From Prauserella rugosa (GTDB lineage: Bacteria; Actinomycetota; Actinomycetes; Mycobacteriales; Pseudonocardiaceae), in assembly GCF_000719975.1 (NCBI RefSeq), contig NZ_JOIJ01000006.1:124001-188000 (forward strand): a stretch of 64,000 nucleotides of DNA, read 5' to 3'. The notes under the pieces are model-generated. The model saw nothing but the letters and a program-made list of their open reading frames with translations, searched no databases and was not told where the DNA came from. The position numbers and the translations under genes are program-made. Of this stretch, positions 1 to 8,428 are shown piece after piece; position 1 is the first letter of the stretch; every line of letters begins with the position of its first letter.

Positions 1-573
1 ACCGGTGAACACGAACGCCGCAGGCCAGTGATCCCACCGACCCGGCGTATCGGTGAACCCGTACTCCGACATCGTCGGATACACACCCAACCGATACGTC
101 ACATCCGTGCCATGCGGACTCGTGATCCGCATCGTCTGCGCCTTGGCCAGCAACTCCTCACCGACCTCCACCCGCTCCCGCAACTCCCTCGTCGGCATCA
201 ACCGCGCCAACAACTCCGGCGGCTCCACCGCCGTCAGAATCCGCGTCCCCGCACCCTGAATCTCGAACTGCTCCTTCGAGAACAACAAGAACGTGCAATC
301 CACCACCATGTCGGCGGCCGAGAGTGCTTCGACGGCGCGGGGAATCCGATCCAGCCCCGACTGTCCGACGGCCCAGGCACCCGAAGCACTGTCCGGGGAC
401 GGAAGTCGCATGTGGAATGTCGCGGCACCCAATCGCTGGGCCGCCCAGAGGAAGGCGTCGGCGTACTCGGCTCGTTCGGCCCCACGGGTGAGCACGACGA
501 CCGTCTCGCCCTCGTGCACACCGGACAACGTGAGCTGTTGCAGACAGATGTCGTTGAACAGGTTCTGGTCCAT
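1..573 (-). CDS. NicX-like 2,5-dihydroxypyridine 5,6-dioxygenase (3' part outside window)
   Basis: This is a partial gene: the N-terminal 191 residues are visible and the frame runs open through the left edge. The ATG at 573 follows GGAGGTGG at good spacing. From memory, the sequence follows NicX, the iron-dependent ring-opening dioxygenase of nicotinate breakdown in Pseudomonas, which is distantly related to M29-type aminopeptidases. Shared stretches include TRILTAVEPPELLARLMPT and the motif YGFTDTPGRWDHWP. NicX is about 350 residues long, so nearly half is missing here, including the C-terminal metal-ligand region. It diverges from a MarR gene, and an alpha/beta hydrolase lies beyond that. 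The substrate could be a related hydroxypyridine rather than 2,5-dihydroxypyridine. Confidence 0.75.
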   Translation of the reverse strand, partial: MDQNLFNDICLQQLTLSGVHEGETVVVLTRGAERAEYADAFLWAAQRLGAATFHMRLPSPDSASGAWAVGQSGLDRIPRAVEALSAADMVVDCTFLLFSKEQFEIQGAGTRILTAVEPPELLARLMPTRELRERVEVGEELLAKAQTMRITSPHGTDVTYRLGVYPTMSEYGFTDTPGRWDHWPAAFVFTG

Positions 574-762
574 CGTTGACCACCTCCGAAACTCATCCGA
601 ACACGTACTATCCGGATACGCAATAGTCTCTCGGTAGTTTTCCCGGTCGTAACGCCGTTGTCGCATCGACGGAGCGCCCCTGTCGGACGCTGAAACGATC
701 CGGACACGTACCATTGACAGCGCTCCGTACACGGAGCACGTACGGCCAAGGGGAGGAACGTC
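574..762. promoter_or_regulatory. Divergent promoter region with likely MarR operators
   Basis: The 189-bp gap between the NicX-like and MarR genes holds a direct repeat, TCCGAACACGTACTAT at 596-611 and TCCGGACACGTACCAT at 699-714. It also holds an inverted repeat, GCTCCGT-AC-ACGGAGC, at 722-737. A TTGACA at 714-719 abuts the second repeat, so a protein on the inverted repeat would overlap the promoter. A MarR protein autoregulating and repressing the divergent dioxygenase is the usual arrangement. Binding here is inferred. Confidence 0.55.
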
Positions 763-1263
763 ATGGGTCGACCAGCGCACACGGCCGAGGGGTCGAACAA
801 CGGAGAGCCCGCACCGCCTCCGGACCTGCTCGCAGCACCCGGGTACGGGGCACGCCGGCTCTATCAGGCCTACCTGGCGGCGTGGAGCCGGCACGTCGAC
901 CCGGTACTCACCGGACCACAGTTCGCGGTGCTGTCGACCATTCGCGCCCACCCCAACAGTGACCAGAGTTCCCTGGCGGGTGCGGCGGCGCTCGACACCT
1001 CGACCATGGCCGACCTGTGCCGGCGTCTCGAGCGGCGCGGCCTGATCCAACGCGTGGAATCGCCCCACGACGCGCGGCGCAAACTGGTCTCCCTCACCCC
1101 CGAAGGCAAGAAGGAGCTGAACCGGGTGCACCGCAGGGCACGCAAGCTCGACGAGGCCCTGCTCAGCGATACCGGCCTCGCCGACACACTCGACGTGGCC
1201 ACCGTGCTGAACACGCTCGGTGAGCGGTGGGAGGCGGTGGCCGAGTTCGATCGTCTCCGCTGA
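763..1263 (+). CDS. MarR-family transcriptional regulator (possibly NicR-like)
   Basis: This 166-residue protein has the MarR winged-helix layout. A dimerising N-terminal part is followed by QFAVLSTIRAHPNSDQSSLA, a recognition region around DTSTMADLCRRLERRGLI, and a wing with the classic DARRKLVSLTPEGK motif at about residues 105-118. The ATG follows GGGAGGAACGTC. MarR proteins are dimeric repressors usually released by phenolic or heteroaromatic ligands. It diverges from a NicX-like dioxygenase, and in Pseudomonas the nicotinate pathway is controlled by the MarR protein NicR, so a similar role is likely. The effector cannot be read from sequence. Confidence 0.85.
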   Translation: MGRPAHTAEGSNNGEPAPPPDLLAAPGYGARRLYQAYLAAWSRHVDPVLTGPQFAVLSTIRAHPNSDQSSLAGAAALDTSTMADLCRRLERRGLIQRVESPHDARRKLVSLTPEGKKELNRVHRRARKLDEALLSDTGLADTLDVATVLNTLGERWEAVAEFDRLR

Positions 1264-1308
1264 GGACGGCGGCGGCGCCGGGCCCGCGCGGCGGTCGGGT
1301 TAGATTCG

Positions 1309-2274
1309 ATGCCGATGGATATCGAGAACGACGCCGAGGCCCCCTCGTGGTTCCGCGCCGCACTGGCCGACCTGCCCGAGCACCGCGACACGACGGTCGA
1401 GGGCGGCAAGGTCCACCTGCGCTGCTGGGGACCGGAACACCGGCCCGGACTGGTCCTCGTCCACGGCGGTTCGGCCCATTCCGGTTGGTGGGACCACATC
1501 GCGCCACTTCTGGCCGAGGGGCGGCGGGTCGTCGCCGTCGATCTGTCCGGGCACGGCGACAGCGCCGCCAGGGACGCCTACGACATCACACTCTGGGCAC
1601 GTGAGGTCGTCGCGGCCGCCGAGGCCGGTGGCATCGAGGAGCCGTTCCACGTGGTCGGCCACAGCATGGGCGGCTGGGTCAGCGCCCAGACCGGCGCGGA
1701 GTTCGGATCCCGGCTCAACGGCCTGACCATCATCGACTCGCCGTTGAACGATCAGCCACCCGAGGATCGCCGCCCACGCCCCACCCGCTTCTATCCCGAT
1801 CGGGAGACCATCCTCGGGCGCTTCCGAACGTTGCCGCCCCAGGACGTCCTCCTGCCCTACATCCGCAGGCACATCGCCGAGGAGTCGGTCCGCGCCGTCG
1901 ACGACGGATGGACCTGGAAGTTCGACCCCACGCTGACGGTGCCGTACACCCCGCTGCGCGGAATCCTGCCCCGGATCACGCCGCCGACCACCTACATCCG
2001 CGCCGAGCACGGCCTCGTCTCACCCGAGATGGGCCGGGAGATCCAATCGCTGCTGCGGAGCCGGTCCCTGCTCGTCGACCTGCCCGACGCGGGGCACCAC
2101 CCGATGCTCGACCAGCCGCTGTCGCTGGTCACGGCACTGCGCACCATCCTCGAGGCAGCCGCACCCCGCGACACCATCCCCCACGACACCGCGCCCGACC
2201 ACACCGCGCCCGACCACACCAGCGACGACACCCCGGCCGACGACATCATGCCCCCTGGCACCGGCGGCGACTGA
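1309..2274 (+). CDS. Alpha/beta hydrolase (candidate N-formylmaleamate deformylase-like role)
   Basis: This 321-residue alpha/beta-hydrolase-fold protein shows an oxyanion-hole segment LVLVHGGSAHSGWW, a nucleophile elbow GHSMGGW near residue 121, and a C-terminal DAGHHPMLDQP carrying the catalytic His. It lies 45 bp after the MarR gene. In nicotinate catabolism NicD, an alpha/beta hydrolase, follows NicX and removes formate from N-formylmaleamate. Position supports that role, but sequence alone does not separate it from other esterases. No Shine-Dalgarno is seen; TAGATT at 1301-1306 suggests a near-leaderless start at ATG 1309 or 1315. The C-terminal tail consists of repeated Asp/Thr/His units encoded by a 15-bp repeat. 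Confidence 0.7.
   Translation: MPMDIENDAEAPSWFRAALADLPEHRDTTVEGGKVHLRCWGPEHRPGLVLVHGGSAHSGWWDHIAPLLAEGRRVVAVDLSGHGDSAARDAYDITLWAREVVAAAEAGGIEEPFHVVGHSMGGWVSAQTGAEFGSRLNGLTIIDSPLNDQPPEDRRPRPTRFYPDRETILGRFRTLPPQDVLLPYIRRHIAEESVRAVDDGWTWKFDPTLTVPYTPLRGILPRITPPTTYIRAEHGLVSPEMGREIQSLLRSRSLLVDLPDAGHHPMLDQPLSLVTALRTILEAAAPRDTIPHDTAPDHTAPDHTSDDTPADDIMPPGTGGD
2164..2223 (+). repeat. In-frame 15-bp tandem repeat (4 units)
   Basis: There are four degenerate 15-bp units of the type CCCGACCACACCGCG, the last two or three nearly identical. They encode a PRDTI/PHDTA/PDHTA/PDHTS series at the C-terminus of the alpha/beta hydrolase, after the catalytic domain. The reading frame is preserved, so copy-number changes would not break the protein. 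Confidence 0.85.
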
Positions 2275-2280
2275 GCACCG

Positions 2281-3483
2281 TCACTCCCGCACCTGGTCGG
2301 GCAGCAGCCGCACCGCCTCCAGTGCCAGGTACAGCCGGGTGACGTCACCGGGCCTGCGCAGATCACGGCCGCTCAACTGGGCCAGCTTGTTGAGCCGGTA
2401 CCGCACCGTGTTCTGGTGGCAGTGCAGCCGATGACCCGCATCGCGCGCCGAACCGCCGGTGGTGAACCACGCGTCCAGGGTGTCCAGCAGCACCTCCTGT
2501 TCGTCCACCGGCAGTTCGAGCACCCGGCCCAACACCTGCCGCGCCAGGCCGACACTCACCTCCGGCACCGAGGTCACCAAGGCGGCCACCCTCGCCTCGT
2601 CGAACCGCATCACGACGTTCGACCCGGCCGGCACGGCGTCCCGCGCCAACAACGCCTGAGTCACCGCCTGCGGAGTCGCGACGATCGACTCGAACACCTC
2701 ACTCACCCCGACCCGGCCGGTCGTGATCGACGCCAGATACCGGTCGAGACGATCCGTGCGATGGGCGGGGGTGAACGCGACCAGGCCGAGCTCGCTGTCG
2801 GGTTCGGACCGCCACACCGACCGCACACCGAGTGAACTCAACGCGCGCTCCACCGACACCGAGGGCCGGTTCTGCTCCATGGCCTGCGGATCCGAGGCGA
2901 CCACGACGAACAACCCCACCTTCGGCAGCCGCAACGCGGCGGCGACGTCGGCCAATCCCCTGCCGTTGGTCGTGATGCCACTGAACAACGAGGCCAACGC
3001 CGCCTCCCGCAGCCGGGAGTCGCGGAACAACTGCTCGGTCTCGACGTCCCGGTACGCCGTGGTCAGCGCCTGCGACGACATGTCGAGCGAGTTCCACAGC
3101 ACCGACGCCGACCCCAGAAGCGCCTGGCTGGAACCGGGATCCGGGCTGCACTGGCGCACCAGCTCGTGCCACAGGTGCAACGTGCCGATGCGGTAGGCGT
3201 GCATGACGGTCGCGAGCGGCACGCCGTGTTCGGCGCGTTCTCTGCCGGTGCGGCGCGCGACCGTCGGACGGTTCGCCTCGTTCTGGATCACGTTCTGCAG
3301 ACCCGAGATGACGTTGGGACGGATCGCATCCGCCAGCTGCCGCTCGGTCATGTAGTCCACGTAGTAGGGCTCGTCCTCACGGATCAGCCGGGCCATCCGC
3401 AACGTCAGCGAATCCAGGTCGTCGAGGAGCGTCTCGCAGGCGGCCACGACGCGTGCGTCCGTCGCGGTGTCTTGACTGGTCAC
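2281..3483 (-). CDS. PucR/CdaR-type helix-turn-helix regulator
   Basis: A 400-residue regulator reads from GTG at 3483, preceded by AAGGAGGTCCG; the open frame extends upstream without a good start. The N-terminal half (residues about 20-150) is a helical sensor-like region with the RTGRERAEHGVPLATVMHAY segment common in this group. A middle GGDEF-like segment follows. The C-terminus carries the PucR helix-turn-helix around GHRLHCHQNTVRYRLNKLAQ. It converges on the alpha/beta hydrolase and diverges from the acyl-CoA ligase/Liv operon, so control of that operon is the simplest inference. The ligand is unknown. Confidence 0.8.
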   Translation of the reverse strand: MTSQDTATDARVVAACETLLDDLDSLTLRMARLIREDEPYYVDYMTERQLADAIRPNVISGLQNVIQNEANRPTVARRTGRERAEHGVPLATVMHAYRIGTLHLWHELVRQCSPDPGSSQALLGSASVLWNSLDMSSQALTTAYRDVETEQLFRDSRLREAALASLFSGITTNGRGLADVAAALRLPKVGLFVVVASDPQAMEQNRPSVSVERALSSLGVRSVWRSEPDSELGLVAFTPAHRTDRLDRYLASITTGRVGVSEVFESIVATPQAVTQALLARDAVPAGSNVVMRFDEARVAALVTSVPEVSVGLARQVLGRVLELPVDEQEVLLDTLDAWFTTGGSARDAGHRLHCHQNTVRYRLNKLAQLSGRDLRRPGDVTRLYLALEAVRLLPDQVRE

Positions 3484-3613
3484 CGGACCTCCTTGTCGCC
3501 GAGCACAAACATCCGCGCCATATGTGAGTCCGGTCACTATGGCCGACACGGTGCGACCTGGACAAATCTGGACTCCTCGCGACCTTCCCGTACGGCCGAC
3601 GAGCGGAGCCGCC

Positions 3614-5200
3614 ATGAACCTGGCCGACAATCTCGAGAGGGCCTCCCGGTTCCACGCGCGCACGCCCGCTCTGGTGCTCGGCGACGAGGTCGTCACCTAC
3701 CGGGAACTCGACCGGCAGAGCCGCGGCGTGGCGGGCTTCCTGGCGGTGTACGGCGTGCGGCCGGGGGAGCGGGTGGCGCTGATGCTGCCGAACACGCTCG
3801 AGTTCGCCCCGCTGTACTACGGCATCCTTCGCGTCGGCGCGATCGTGGTGCCGCTCGACCCGCACCTGACCGACCGCGACGTGGCGTACTACCTCACCGA
3901 CTGCCGGCCACGGCTGCTGTTCGTGTGGCCGTCCTCCGCGGCCGCGTGCGCGGACGCCGCGCGCACCGCGGCCGTCGACGTCGTCGTCGTGCCTGCCGGA
4001 GGGCTCGCCTCCGCACTCCACGCCCATGCGTCCCGGAACGGTCACCTCTCGACGGAAGGCCCCGCGCCACACGAGGACACCGCACCGCTCGAGGACACAG
4101 CGCCACTCGAGGACACAGCGTCGTTCGAGGACACCGCGTCGTTCGAGGACACGGTGCCGCGCGATCCCGACGACACGGCGGCGATCCTCTACACCTCCGG
4201 TGCGACGGGACCTCCCAAGGGCGCGGAGCTGACCCACGGGAATCTGGTGCGCAACGCCGAACTCGTGGCCCAGGACCTGCTGGAGCTGTCGACCGACGAC
4301 GTCGTGCTCGGCGCCCTGCCGCTGTTCCATTCGTTCGGCCAGACGGCGGCACTGCACGCGGCCGTTCGGGCGGGGTCCTGCCTCGCGCTGGTGAGCAGGC
4401 TCGACGCCTCGGACGTGCTCGCCGCGGTGCGGAACCACCGCGTCACGGTCCTTCCCGCCGTGCCGACGCTGTACGTGGCACTGCTGACGCACCCGCACCG
4501 CGACCACGCCGACACCCGCAGCCTCCGCGTGGGCACCTCCGGCGGCTCGGCTCTGCCGGTCGAGGTGCTGCTGGCCTTCGAGCGCACCTTCGGCTGTGTG
4601 GTGCTCGAAGGGTACGGACTGTCGGAGACCTCGCCCGTGGCCGCGTGCAACCGCGTCGACCGGCGCCGCGTCGGCTCGGTCGGCCCTCCCCTGCCGGGGG
4701 TCGACCTGCGCATCGTCGACGACCGTGGCAACGACGTCGATGCTGGCGAGCTCGGCGAGATCGCCGTCCGCGGGCACAACGTGATGAAGGGGTACTGGAA
4801 CCGGCCCGCCGAGACCGCGGCGGCGATCCCCGACGGATGGCTGCGCACCGGGGATGTCGGACGCCGCGACGAGGACGGGTTCGTCTATCTCGTCGACCGC
4901 ACCAGCGACCTCATCGTCCGCGACGGACGCACCGTCTATCCCCGCGAGATCGAGGAGGTGTTCTACGAACATCCCGCCGTCCTCGAGGCTGCCGTCGTCG
5001 GTGCGCCGAGCGGCGACACCACACCCGAGATCGTCGCGCTCGTGACCCTGCGCCCCGGCCAGTGGGCCGGTTCCGACGAACTCCGCACCTACGTCACGGG
5101 CAAGGTCGCGGCCCATCAACGGCCCACGGCCGTGCACGTCGTCGACCGCCTGCCCACGAGCCCGACCGGAAAGATCCTCAAACACGCGATCACGTTCTGA
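3614..5200 (+). CDS. AMP-forming acyl-CoA ligase (ANL superfamily)
   Basis: I take ATG 3614 (MNLADNLERASRF), preceded by GGAG, rather than an upstream in-frame ATG at 3524, because homologous ligases begin at this point; length is then 528 residues. ANL motifs are present: the P-loop-like YTSGATGPPKGAELTHGNL, the GYGLSETSP adenine-binding motif, the GWLRTGDVGRRDEDGF hinge motif, and C-terminal PTSPTGKILKHAI with the catalytic Lys. Such enzymes form acyl-AMP and then acyl-CoA. The gene leads a Liv-type importer, suggesting that an imported carboxylic or aromatic acid is trapped as its CoA ester. An acidic repeat insert of EDTAPL/EDTASF units precedes the P-loop. Confidence 0.82.
   Translation: MNLADNLERASRFHARTPALVLGDEVVTYRELDRQSRGVAGFLAVYGVRPGERVALMLPNTLEFAPLYYGILRVGAIVVPLDPHLTDRDVAYYLTDCRPRLLFVWPSSAAACADAARTAAVDVVVVPAGGLASALHAHASRNGHLSTEGPAPHEDTAPLEDTAPLEDTASFEDTASFEDTVPRDPDDTAAILYTSGATGPPKGAELTHGNLVRNAELVAQDLLELSTDDVVLGALPLFHSFGQTAALHAAVRAGSCLALVSRLDASDVLAAVRNHRVTVLPAVPTLYVALLTHPHRDHADTRSLRVGTSGGSALPVEVLLAFERTFGCVVLEGYGLSETSPVAACNRVDRRRVGSVGPPLPGVDLRIVDDRGNDVDAGELGEIAVRGHNVMKGYWNRPAETAAAIPDGWLRTGDVGRRDEDGFVYLVDRTSDLIVRDGRTVYPREIEEVFYEHPAVLEAAVVGAPSGDTTPEIVALVTLRPGQWAGSDELRTYVTGKVAAHQRPTAVHVVDRLPTSPTGKILKHAITF
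4073..4162 (+). repeat. In-frame 18-bp tandem repeat (5 units) in acyl-CoA ligase
   Basis: Five 18-bp units, each beginning GAGGACAC, encode EDTAPL, EDTAPL, EDTASF, EDTASF and EDTVPR. They sit just before the ATP-binding motif of the ligase, in a position that normally holds a variable surface loop. The units are clearly duplicated copies rather than chance low complexity. Confidence 0.9.
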
Positions 5201-5248
5201 CCCGCACACCGCCACATCTCCACCGCCACATTTCAAAGGAGAAATGCC

Positions 5249-6454
5249 ATGGCCACGACACCGACCCGGCGTGTCCGCACCGTCGTCACCGCCACCGCCT
5301 GCACCGGCGTACTCCTGGCCGCCGCGGCCTGCGGGGGCGCCGGTGGGTCCGATTCGGACACCATCGTCATCGGCTACTCCGGTCCGTTGAGCGGAGGTGC
5401 GGCCGCCTACGGCAAGAACATCCAGGACGGCCTCCGGTTGGCGATCGACGACCTGAACCAGCGCGGCGTCACCGTCGACGGCCAGGAGTACCGCGTCGAA
5501 CTGAAGTCGCTCGACGACCAGTACGCCCCCGACGTGGCGGCGACCAACGCGCAGCGGCTGGCCGAACAGGACGACGCCGCGGTGGTGTTCATCCCGCACG
5601 CAGGCGGAATCCAGGCCGCCCAGGAACTCAACTCCAGCCGCACCGAGTTCCTGCTCGGCGCCTACAGCTCCGACCCGAAGATCGTCGACCAGGGCAACGA
5701 GCTGACGATGATGATTCCGCCGAGTTTCCAGAGCTACGTCGCCCCGTTCGTCGACAAGCTCATGGAGGGCGACGCGCAGAAGCTGGGCCTGCTCGGCACC
5801 TCCAGCGAGTACGGCCAGGAATGGACGGCGTTGGTGTCCGAGGAGTGGCGCAAGAAGGGCGGCCAGGTGCTCGGCGACAACAGCGTCGACTACAGCACCG
5901 TGTCCGACTTCGCGGGGCCGGTGTCGCGCACGCTCGCCGACCAACCGGACGTGATCTTCATCGGCGGACCGTCCCAGCCGACCGCGTTGATCGTCGAGGA
6001 AGCGCGCAAACAGGGTTACGACGGCTCGTTCCTCGTCATGGACCAGGCGAAGTTCGAGGAGATGGAGGAGTTCACCGATCCGAAGAACCTCAACGACGCC
6101 ATCGGGGTCAAGCCGGCACGCGACTACGACGACCCCGGAACCCAGGACCTCGTCGACCTGTACGCCGAGAAGGTGACCAAGGAGCGTCCGCTCACCAGCG
6201 AGGTCGCCCTGAACTACCAGGCCGCCGCCATCGTCGTCAGCGCCATGCGACAGGCGGGCACGATCGAGGACTCGCGCGCCATCCGCGAGGCATTGCCCGA
6301 GGCGATCGGCGAGGTCGACGATCACTTCCACGTCACCGGATTCCCCACCGAGATCACCGACGCCGGGCATCTGCGCAACATGGATCTCGAGGCCGCGTAC
6401 CGCACGCCACAGGGCGAGTACGAGTACCTGCCCATCGACCAGCCCGACGAGTGA
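5249..6454 (+). CDS. Liv-type ABC transporter substrate-binding lipoprotein
   Basis: This 401-residue periplasmic-binding protein is of the branched-chain amino acid (LivJ) family. A signal peptide ends in a lipobox LAAAAC (Cys near residue 29), so it should be anchored outside the membrane. The mature part starts with DTIVIGYSGPLSGGAAAYGK, typical of the type I fold, and contains the EYGQEW hinge region. A strong AAAGGAG ribosome site precedes the ATG. Its place between an acyl-CoA ligase and Liv permeases suggests that it binds a small acid, possibly aromatic, rather than leucine. The ligand is not proven. Confidence 0.88.
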   Translation: MATTPTRRVRTVVTATACTGVLLAAAACGGAGGSDSDTIVIGYSGPLSGGAAAYGKNIQDGLRLAIDDLNQRGVTVDGQEYRVELKSLDDQYAPDVAATNAQRLAEQDDAAVVFIPHAGGIQAAQELNSSRTEFLLGAYSSDPKIVDQGNELTMMIPPSFQSYVAPFVDKLMEGDAQKLGLLGTSSEYGQEWTALVSEEWRKKGGQVLGDNSVDYSTVSDFAGPVSRTLADQPDVIFIGGPSQPTALIVEEARKQGYDGSFLVMDQAKFEEMEEFTDPKNLNDAIGVKPARDYDDPGTQDLVDLYAEKVTKERPLTSEVALNYQAAAIVVSAMRQAGTIEDSRAIREALPEAIGEVDDHFHVTGFPTEITDAGHLRNMDLEAAYRTPQGEYEYLPIDQPDE

Positions 6455-6503
6455 CCGGCGCCGCCGTGTCCACCGACTGCCGACAACCCATCAAGGACGG
6501 CAC

Positions 6504-7370
6504 ATGACCCTGTTCATTCAGCAGCTGTTCGAGGGACTGGCCCTCGGCGGCGTGTACTGTCTGGCCGCGATCGGGCTCACCCTCGTCTTCGGCGTGCTGC
6601 GCATCCCCAACCTCGCGCACGGCGCGCTCTACATGCTCGGCGCCTACGTCACGTACTTCTTCCTCGTCTCCGTGGGAGTTCCCTACGTGGCCGCGATCGG
6701 CATGGCCGCCGTCGTACTGGCGGTGATCGGCATCGCGCTCGAACGGCTGGTGTTCCACCCGCTGCGCAATGCTCCGCACACCCACCACATGATCGCCGCC
6801 GTCGGTGCGATGTTCTTCTTCCAGTCCGTCGCACAGGCGATCTGGGGCGCCGACTTCCGCCGCATGGACTCACCGATCACGGGCAGCGTGACGATCCTCG
6901 GCACCCAGGTGTCGTGGCAGCGGATCGTCATCGTCGTCACCGCGGTCCTCGTGCTGGGTCTGTTGACGTGGTTCATCAAACGGTCGGTGCACGGGCGCAC
7001 GATCGAGGCGATCGAACAGGACCGCACCGGCTCCTCGCTCGTGGGGATCAGCCCGAGCAAGGTCTCCATGCTCACGTTCGGACTCGCCGCGGCGCTGGTC
7101 ACCATCGCCGCGGGCCTCGTCGCCCCGATCAACCTGCTCTCCCCCACGATGGGCGACGCGCTCAGCCTGAAGGTGTTCGCGATCATCATCCTGGGCGGTC
7201 TCGGATCGCTGCCGGGCGCCATCGTCGGCGGGTTCGCACTGGCGATCACCGAGGTGATGACCTCGACCTACGTCTCGGCGGTCGCCGGCGAGGTCGTCGC
7301 GTTCGTGGTCATCGTCCTCGTACTGGCCATCCGACCGACCGGACTGTTCGCAAGGGCGGTGCAACGATGA
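6504..7370 (+). CDS. Branched-chain amino acid-type ABC permease LivH-like
   Basis: A 288-residue hydrophobic protein with about eight membrane spans and the LivH signature: QQLFEGLALGGVYCLAAIGL at the N-terminus, GVLRIPNLAHGALYMLGAY near residue 30, and the ABC-interaction loop EAIEQDRTGSSLVGI around residues 165-180. The C-terminus has the typical KVFAIIILGGLGSLPGAIVG motif. It pairs with the following LivM-like subunit to form the transmembrane channel. The stop overlaps the start of that gene by 4 bp. Confidence 0.9.
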   Translation: MTLFIQQLFEGLALGGVYCLAAIGLTLVFGVLRIPNLAHGALYMLGAYVTYFFLVSVGVPYVAAIGMAAVVLAVIGIALERLVFHPLRNAPHTHHMIAAVGAMFFFQSVAQAIWGADFRRMDSPITGSVTILGTQVSWQRIVIVVTAVLVLGLLTWFIKRSVHGRTIEAIEQDRTGSSLVGISPSKVSMLTFGLAAALVTIAAGLVAPINLLSPTMGDALSLKVFAIIILGGLGSLPGAIVGGFALAITEVMTSTYVSAVAGEVVAFVVIVLVLAIRPTGLFARAVQR

Positions 7371-8428
7371 CGACCAGGCTCTCCCCGAAACTCCTGGGCA
7401 CGCTGCTGGTGGCGCTCGCGCTGCTGGTGGCTCCGCTCACCCTCGGCGGCGAGGAGTACGTGCTGCGGGTGCTGACCGTCGGCGCGACGTACGCCATCGC
7501 CGTGTACGGCATGAACCTCATCCTGGGCCTGACGGGTCAGCTTTCCCTGGCACACGGCGGATTCTTCGGCATCGGCGTGTACGTCGTCGGACTGCTCACG
7601 ACCGACTACGGTTGGACGTTCTGGCCGTCGCTGCTCGTGGCCGTCGCCGCCACCGCCGTCGGTGGCTACGTGGCCGGCATCGTGGCGCTGCGCACCCGCG
7701 AGGAGTACTTCGCCATCTTCACGATGGCGATGGGCTTCATCATCTTCCTCGTGATCAGCCGTTGGGAGTCGGTGACCCACGCCCACTCCGGTGTCAGCGG
7801 GGTCAAATTCCCCGAGGGCTTCGGAGTGCTCGACTTCTCCGAGCCGGTCGTCATGTACTACCTCGTCCTGCTGTTCCTGCTCGGGGCCGGGTACGTGACC
7901 TACGCCGTGCGCCGGTCCGGCATCGGCCGCACGCTGGTGGCGATCCGCACGTCCGAGGACCTCGCGCGCTCGATCGGCGTCAACGTGGGGCTGAACAAGC
8001 AACTCGCCTTCGCCGCGTCCACCACGTTGGCCGGACTCGGCGGCGGCCTGTTCGCCGCCGTGCAGGGATTCGTCGGGCCGAGTGCGGCGAGTATCGACCT
8101 CACCTTCGAGATGCTCATGTTCATCCTCGTCGGCGGCCTGGGCACGGTGATGGGCCCGGTGGTGGGCACGTTCGTCGTGCTGTTCCTGTTCGAGTACTTC
8201 CAGGACTTCGAGGCCTACCGGTTCATCGTCCTGGGCCCGATCATCGTCGCCCTGGTGATCTTCGCTCCGCGCGGCATCGTCGGCTATCTCAACGCGTTCG
8301 CCGACGCCCGCCGCTCCCGCTCCCCCGGCGGGCGTGCGGACGCGACCGGCCCGCCCACCGGCGAACTCGACCCGCCGCCCACGACGACCCCGGCAGGCTC
8401 CACGACCGAGACGAGGGAGGCGCTGTGA
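7367..8428 (+). CDS. Branched-chain amino acid-type ABC permease LivM-like
   Basis: A 353-residue integral membrane permease whose ATG overlaps the previous stop (ATGA). The motifs AVYGMNLILGLTGQLSLAHG and ILVGGLGTVMGPVVGT are characteristic of LivM, as is the cytosolic coupling loop AIRTSEDLARSIGVNVGLNK. After the last span there is a hydrophilic Pro/Thr/Gly-rich tail of about 40 residues. Together with the upstream LivH-like protein it forms the pore of the importer. The ATPase gene follows with a GTGA overlap, so the subunits are translationally coupled. Confidence 0.9.
   Translation: MTTRLSPKLLGTLLVALALLVAPLTLGGEEYVLRVLTVGATYAIAVYGMNLILGLTGQLSLAHGGFFGIGVYVVGLLTTDYGWTFWPSLLVAVAATAVGGYVAGIVALRTREEYFAIFTMAMGFIIFLVISRWESVTHAHSGVSGVKFPEGFGVLDFSEPVVMYYLVLLFLLGAGYVTYAVRRSGIGRTLVAIRTSEDLARSIGVNVGLNKQLAFAASTTLAGLGGGLFAAVQGFVGPSAASIDLTFEMLMFILVGGLGTVMGPVVGTFVVLFLFEYFQDFEAYRFIVLGPIIVALVIFAPRGIVGYLNAFADARRSRSPGGRADATGPPTGELDPPPTTTPAGSTTETREAL

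Noticed and set aside
3166..6507. Very long open frames on both strands (about 1,000 codons each) over the ligase and LivJ-like region
   Set aside because: They are Arg/Pro/Ala-rich, have no domain, and lie antisense or out of frame to well-supported genes. High GC third positions create such frames.
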